NCBI RefSeq assembly: GCF_964063325.1
Contig: NZ_OZ061315.1
Span: 992,001-1,056,000 of the forward strand
Reading direction: 5' to 3'
DNA length: 64,000 bases
Source: Hafnia alvei
GTDB lineage: Bacteria > Pseudomonadota > Gammaproteobacteria > Enterobacterales > Enterobacteriaceae
The notes beneath the pieces are model-generated. The model was not told the origin of the DNA and did not search any database. It was given only the letters and a program-made list of their open reading frames with translations. The position numbers were made by a program, and so were the translations under genes. Shown one piece after another: positions 60,603 to 64,000 of the stretch (positions are counted from its first letter, which is position 1; every line of letters starts with the position of its first letter).

Positions 60603-61674
60603 GATGCAGAATCTGGGTTAGAGCGCTAATAAGGCGGTCGTTGTCCTGCGGGCTTTTAATTGCCACGCGATAATAATTGGCGTTTAGCCCCGGATAGTTG
60701 GCGCAGTGTCGGATCAAAATATGGTGTTTCAATAGCGCCTGCTGCAGTGCAAGCTGACTGTCGATACAGCGTATAAAGATGTAGTTAGCGACGGGACGCC
60801 ATACTTTCAGCCGTGGCAATGCTTCTAACGCAGAAAATACGCGAGGTTGCTCCTGTGCCAGCCAGCGATGAGTGGCTTCAATATAATGGGTATCCTGCAA
60901 GATAATTTCGCCCGCCAGCGCGGCAAACGCATTGATTGTCCAAGGCTCCCGTTGCTGTTTCATTTGCGTCACTAACGCCGCATTTGCGCTAACCAAATAG
61001 CCCAAACGTAGCCCCGGAATAGCGAAAAACTTGGTTAATGAACGCAGCACATACAGCTGAGGATATTGTGCTAATAAAGGAATAAAGCCGGTTTCTGCAG
61101 GAACGAAATCGAGAAAGGCTTCATCAAGGATCAACGCAATATTCAGCGCACGGCAGCGGTCTGCGATGGCTAAAAGCAGATTTTTATCCGGTAGTAATCC
61201 GGTGGGGTTATTGGGCGTGCATAAAAATAGGCAATCGAGATCGGGTGTCAGCGCGTCGAGAATACGCACGTCAGGCTGAAATCCGTCTTCTTCATGCAAA
61301 GCATAATCAACAATGTCGCAGTTGATCCGCGTTAGCGCACGGCGATACTCAGCAAAACCGGGCGTTAATAGCAGCGCTTTGGCGGGTTTCAGCTGGTTAA
61401 TTAACGCAAAGATCAGCTCGGTTTCACCATTGCCTGCCATCACCCATGATTCCGCGCAGGCATGGTGCTGAGCCAGCGCCGCGTGCAGTTTTCGATATTC
61501 CACGTCAGGATATTTTTCAGCCACCGACATTTGTTCGATGATGGCGTGCTTAAGTGACTCAGGCATGCCAAGCGGATTAATGTTGGCGCTGAAATCGATG
61601 ATGTCATGCGGAGAAACGCCCAGAGTAAGCGCGGTTTCTAGCACGTTACCGCCGTGCTGACTGCTGATGGCCAT
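60595..61674 (-). CDS. cobD: L-threonine-O-3-phosphate decarboxylase CobD
   Basis: PLP enzyme making (R)-1-amino-2-propanol O-2-phosphate for the cobalamin lower-ligand linker. 359 residues (Salmonella 364). The motifs FSANINPLGMP at the N-terminus, CTPNNPTGLLP, DEAFLDF and the PLP lysine in SLTKFFAIPGLRLGY are all present. First gene of the cobD-pduX pair and divergent from the cbiA riboswitch leader. Confidence 0.94.
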   Translation of the reverse strand: MAISSQHGGNVLETALTLGVSPHDIIDFSANINPLGMPESLKHAIIEQMSVAEKYPDVEYRKLHAALAQHHACAESWVMAGNGETELIFALINQLKPAKALLLTPGFAEYRRALTRINCDIVDYALHEEDGFQPDVRILDALTPDLDCLFLCTPNNPTGLLPDKNLLLAIADRCRALNIALILDEAFLDFVPAETGFIPLLAQYPQLYVLRSLTKFFAIPGLRLGYLVSANAALVTQMKQQREPWTINAFAALAGEIILQDTHYIEATHRWLAQEQPRVFSALEALPRLKVWRPVANYIFIRCIDSQLALQQALLKHHILIRHCANYPGLNANYYRVAIKSPQDNDRLISALTQILHHG

Positions 61675-61817
61675 AGGTATCCTCGCTGGTCCCTAAAAAG
61701 TTGAGATATGTTAACTCATTCACACTCCATTCTAGGCTTTTGTTGATCTCACAATGGGTATATCTGTGATGAATGCTTTAACTTATGTACCCAGATCATA
61801 TATAGAAAAGTATAAAT

Positions 61818-61985
61818 ACAGGTTTTTGACGTGCTGTAAGGACGTCAGGAAGGAGGTGCGTATTGTGAGAATACAATTCCTCCGCAGCCCCCGCTGCTGT
61901 GATGCCGACGAGCCCACAAGACGCCACTGATGAATATCGGGAAGGTGTGGGTAAGGATGACGCTAAGCCAGAAGACCAGCCTGTA
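61818..61985 (+). ncRNA. Cobalamin (B12) riboswitch
   Basis: Contains the conserved core in order: ACAGG near the start, GCAGCCCCCGCTGCTGTGAT, GACGCCACTGATGA, ATCGGGAAGG, and a B12-box variant GCCAGAAGACCAGCCT at 61967-61982. It lies in the leader of cbiA and would turn the operon off when adenosylcobalamin is plentiful. The terminator 120 bases downstream suggests transcriptional control. Limits are approximate. Confidence 0.85.
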
Positions 61986-62102
61986 AAATCCCAACATTGG
62001 GATATCAACATCTATTTCAGCTCCTTCGGTGGGAAGTGAGTTGTCATTCTTTCCCTGCATGCTGCGCTTTTGCCGCCGTGCATCGAGCTGCTATGACAAC
62101 GC

Positions 62103-62135
62103 AAAGCCCGCCCGCAAGGACGGGCTTTTTTGTTT
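62103..62135 (+). terminator. Riboswitch expression-platform terminator upstream of cbiA
   Basis: AAGCCCG (62104-62110) pairs with CGGGCTT (62121-62127), followed by TTTTGTTT. It ends 14 bases before the cbiA ATG, so it can shut off transcription entering the gene. Confidence 0.78.
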
Positions 62136-62148
62136 GGCAGGCGGGTGA

Positions 62149-63513
62149 ATGAAGGCATTTCTTATTGGTGGAACCGGTAGCGGATGCGGTAAAACAACGC
62201 TAACACTTGGACTGCTCCGAGCTTTAACGCGGCGCGGTTTGCGGGTGCAACCCTACAAAGTAGGCCCTGACTATATTGATACCGGCTGGCACAGCGCCGT
62301 TTCTGGCGTTGCGTCGCGCAATCTCGATGCCTTCATGCTGCCTCTGCCCACCCTAAATTGGCTCTATAACCAACATGCTCAAGCCGCCGATGTGGCCGTG
62401 ATTGAAGGGGTGATGGGGCTATACGACGGCTATGGCACCGACCCCAACTATTGCAGCAGCGCCGGCATGGCCAAGCAGATTGGCTGCCCGGTTATTTTAG
62501 TGATTGATGGTAAAGCCGTTTCAACCTCGGCGGCAGCTACCGTGATGGGATTTTGTCATTTTGATCCGGCGGTGCGTATCGCGGGCGTCATTGTGAATCG
62601 CGTCAATAGCGAAACCCATTACCAACTGCTGAAAAACGCGATTGAAACCTACACCAAAATTCCTGTGCTAGGGCGAATGCCAACTCTACCCAGCGTAAGT
62701 TTGCCTGAACGCCATCTCGGTTTGATTACCGCTCATGAACAACAGGGCATGGATGCGATATGGGATACCTTGGCGGATAGCCTCGAACAGCATATCGACC
62801 TCGACCGTTTACTGGCGTTGAGCGATGTACAACCCGCGCCGCATGCCTGTGCACCTGCGTTACCTGCGCCTGATTCTGGCCGAGGCCTAACTCTTGCGCT
62901 CGCCGACGACGAAGCTTTTCACTTTTACTATCCCGATAATTTACAGCTGCTTGAACAGCTTGGTATCAACATCGTGCGCTTTAGCCCATTGCGCGATGCG
63001 GCGCTGCCTGCGTGCCAGATGGTCTATATCGGCGGTGGTTATCCCGAGTTATATGGAGAAACGCTGGCGAAAAACAGCAGCATGCGTCAGTCGCTGCGTG
63101 ATGCGCATCAGCGCGGCGTAGCAATTTACGCCGAGTGCGGCGGGCTGATGTATTTGGGTTCGACGTTAAAAGATCAGTCTGGAAACACGCACGCGATGAC
63201 CGGTATTTTCCCTGGAGAAAGCCGCATGGAAGGACGTTTAAAGCGCTTTGGTTACTGCCAAGCCACCGCGATGCAGGACAGTTTACTGGCGGCACAAGGG
63301 GAAATCCTCCGCGGCCATGAGTTCCACTATTCTGATTTCCATACTGATTTCCCACCTATTTTTCAGTTTGAAAAACAACGCGACGGCGTGACGCAGCAGC
63401 GTTGGCAAGGGGGATATCAAATGGGGAATACCCTCGCCAGCTATCTCCACCTTCATTTTTACCAGCACCCAGAAATGCTGAGCCACTGGTTAAAAAGGGG
63501 GCAGGCGCTGTGA
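62149..63513 (+). CDS. cbiA: Cobyrinate a,c-diamide synthase CbiA
   Basis: Amidates the a and c side chains of cobyrinic acid with glutamine and ATP, in the anaerobic cobalamin pathway. 454 residues (Salmonella 459). The N-terminal dethiobiotin-synthase-like domain has the P-loop GGTGSGCGKTT; the C-terminal GATase domain has the cysteine in AECGGLMYL and a HEFHYS segment. First gene behind the riboswitch. cbiB overlaps its stop by four bases. Confidence 0.95.
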   Translation: MKAFLIGGTGSGCGKTTLTLGLLRALTRRGLRVQPYKVGPDYIDTGWHSAVSGVASRNLDAFMLPLPTLNWLYNQHAQAADVAVIEGVMGLYDGYGTDPNYCSSAGMAKQIGCPVILVIDGKAVSTSAAATVMGFCHFDPAVRIAGVIVNRVNSETHYQLLKNAIETYTKIPVLGRMPTLPSVSLPERHLGLITAHEQQGMDAIWDTLADSLEQHIDLDRLLALSDVQPAPHACAPALPAPDSGRGLTLALADDEAFHFYYPDNLQLLEQLGINIVRFSPLRDAALPACQMVYIGGGYPELYGETLAKNSSMRQSLRDAHQRGVAIYAECGGLMYLGSTLKDQSGNTHAMTGIFPGESRMEGRLKRFGYCQATAMQDSLLAAQGEILRGHEFHYSDFHTDFPPIFQFEKQRDGVTQQRWQGGYQMGNTLASYLHLHFYQHPEMLSHWLKRGQAL

Positions 63514-64000
63514 TCAGTTTTTCTGCTTGTTTGGTGGCCTATCTCCTAGATCTGCGCTTGGGCGATCCACCAACGTGGCCCCATCCGGTGCGCTGGATCG
63601 GTAATTTTATCAATTGGGTTCAGAAAGGTATCCGCACGCTTTGCCGTACCGAAGGTGCGTTGTATGTCGGCGGTGCATTTTTATGGCTGATTGTGGTTGG
63701 TGTGTGCTGGGGGGCGACCTACGCGCTGCTTGAGTTTTTGTCGCAGCTAAACCCGTGGCTCAACTGGCTAGCGCAGGTGTGGATTATTTATACGCTGCTA
63801 GCGGGACGTTGCCTGAGTGATGCGGCGATGGGGGTATACGTCGCACTACAAAATGGATCGCTTGAAGAGTGCCGACGCCAGCTTTCATACATTGTTGGGC
63901 GCGACACGTCTGAGCTCGATCGCCCGCAGATTACCCGAGCGGTAGTTGAAACGGTGGCGGAAAACAGCGTGGACGGCGTGATTGCGCCGCTTTTCTTCCT
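63510..64000 (+). CDS. cbiB: Adenosylcobinamide-phosphate synthase CbiB (3' end missing)
   Basis: Membrane protein joining aminopropanol phosphate to adenosylcobyric acid. The GTG start at 63510 overlaps the cbiA stop (GTGA). About 163 codons are visible before the window ends, with no stop. DLRLGDPPTWPHPVRWIGN at the N-terminus and DTSELDRPQITRAVVETVAENSVDGV later are family motifs, and several hydrophobic helices follow the first. The substrate is made by CobD, encoded on the other side of the riboswitch. Confidence 0.9.
   Translation, partial: MISFSACLVAYLLDLRLGDPPTWPHPVRWIGNFINWVQKGIRTLCRTEGALYVGGAFLWLIVVGVCWGATYALLEFLSQLNPWLNWLAQVWIIYTLLAGRCLSDAAMGVYVALQNGSLEECRRQLSYIVGRDTSELDRPQITRAVVETVAENSVDGVIAPLFF

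Larger units (their letters stand above)
61675..62148. other. Divergent cob/cbi control region
   Basis: 474 bases between cobD and cbiA. It holds the cobalamin riboswitch, a post-riboswitch hairpin (ATCCCAA/TTGGGAT at 61988-62003) and a terminator before cbiA. Promoters are not resolved. Confidence 0.7.

Overview
The window is a chromosomal segment of an Enterobacterales bacterium. Gene content and order follow the E. coli backbone in four blocks: rlmN-rodZ-ispG-hisS-yfgM-bamB-der, xseA-guaBA, hemL-clcA-erpA-yadS-btuF-mtnN-dgt-degP, and ygaZH-emrRAB. These blocks are joined differently than in E. coli, and non-E. coli genes are interleaved (pilW, an orphan ascorbate-type EIIC, an outer-membrane partner for EmrAB, the cob/cbi genes with pduX). 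A Hafnia-like genus is my best guess from this mix. That is inference, not something read from a marker gene.

Layout. 1-10.2 kb: rlmN (cut by the left edge), pilW, rodZ, ispG, hisS, yfgM, bamB and der on the plus strand, then an AEC transporter and the zinc-ribbon gene yfgJ. 10.2-14.7 kb, minus strand: a malX-malY pair without malI, and xseA. 14.8-18.4 kb: guaB-guaA behind a PurR-type operator, then yqaE. 18.4-30.5 kb: hemL, clcA, erpA, a VOC protein, an orphan UlaA-like EIIC with a KdgF-like cupin, yadS, the mtnN-btuF pair, dgt, and degP behind a sigma-E promoter. 30.7-38.2 kb: a type II toxin-antitoxin pair, then emrR-OMP-emrA-emrB, ygaZ-ygaH and a yicN-like gene.

38.2-47.2 kb is an accessory Rhs polymorphic-toxin locus on the minus strand. 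A DUF4123 adaptor gene precedes a 1592-residue Rhs protein with a BECR/DUF4258-like C-terminal tip and its presumed immunity gene. Downstream lies a graveyard of displaced C-terminal modules: a diverged Rhs fragment, a small immunity-like gene ending in a 12-copy octanucleotide repeat, a GH-E-like nuclease remnant with a TPR immunity protein, an AHH-nuclease tip on a copied Rhs core end (core end interrupted by an ochre codon) with a frameshifted Imm11-type gene, and finally a core scar with an 856-bp internal deletion. This looks like repeated tip replacement by recombination.

47.7-56.7 kb is a sugar or polyol utilisation island: a dhaK-dhaL pair on the plus strand faces a minus-strand operon of galactitol-type EIIA, EIIB and EIIC, a PRD regulator, a class II aldolase, a second dhaK-dhaL pair and a stand-alone HPr. 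No DhaM (EIIA-Dha/EI-like) protein is present. A plausible route is PTS uptake, aldol cleavage of the phosphorylated intermediate, and kinase salvage of ketone products; the substrate is unknown.

57-64 kb: a DMT exporter with an AraC-type regulator, a Dps-type ferritin, pduX-cobD on the minus strand, and a cobalamin riboswitch with a terminator leading into cbiA-cbiB (cbiB cut by the right edge).
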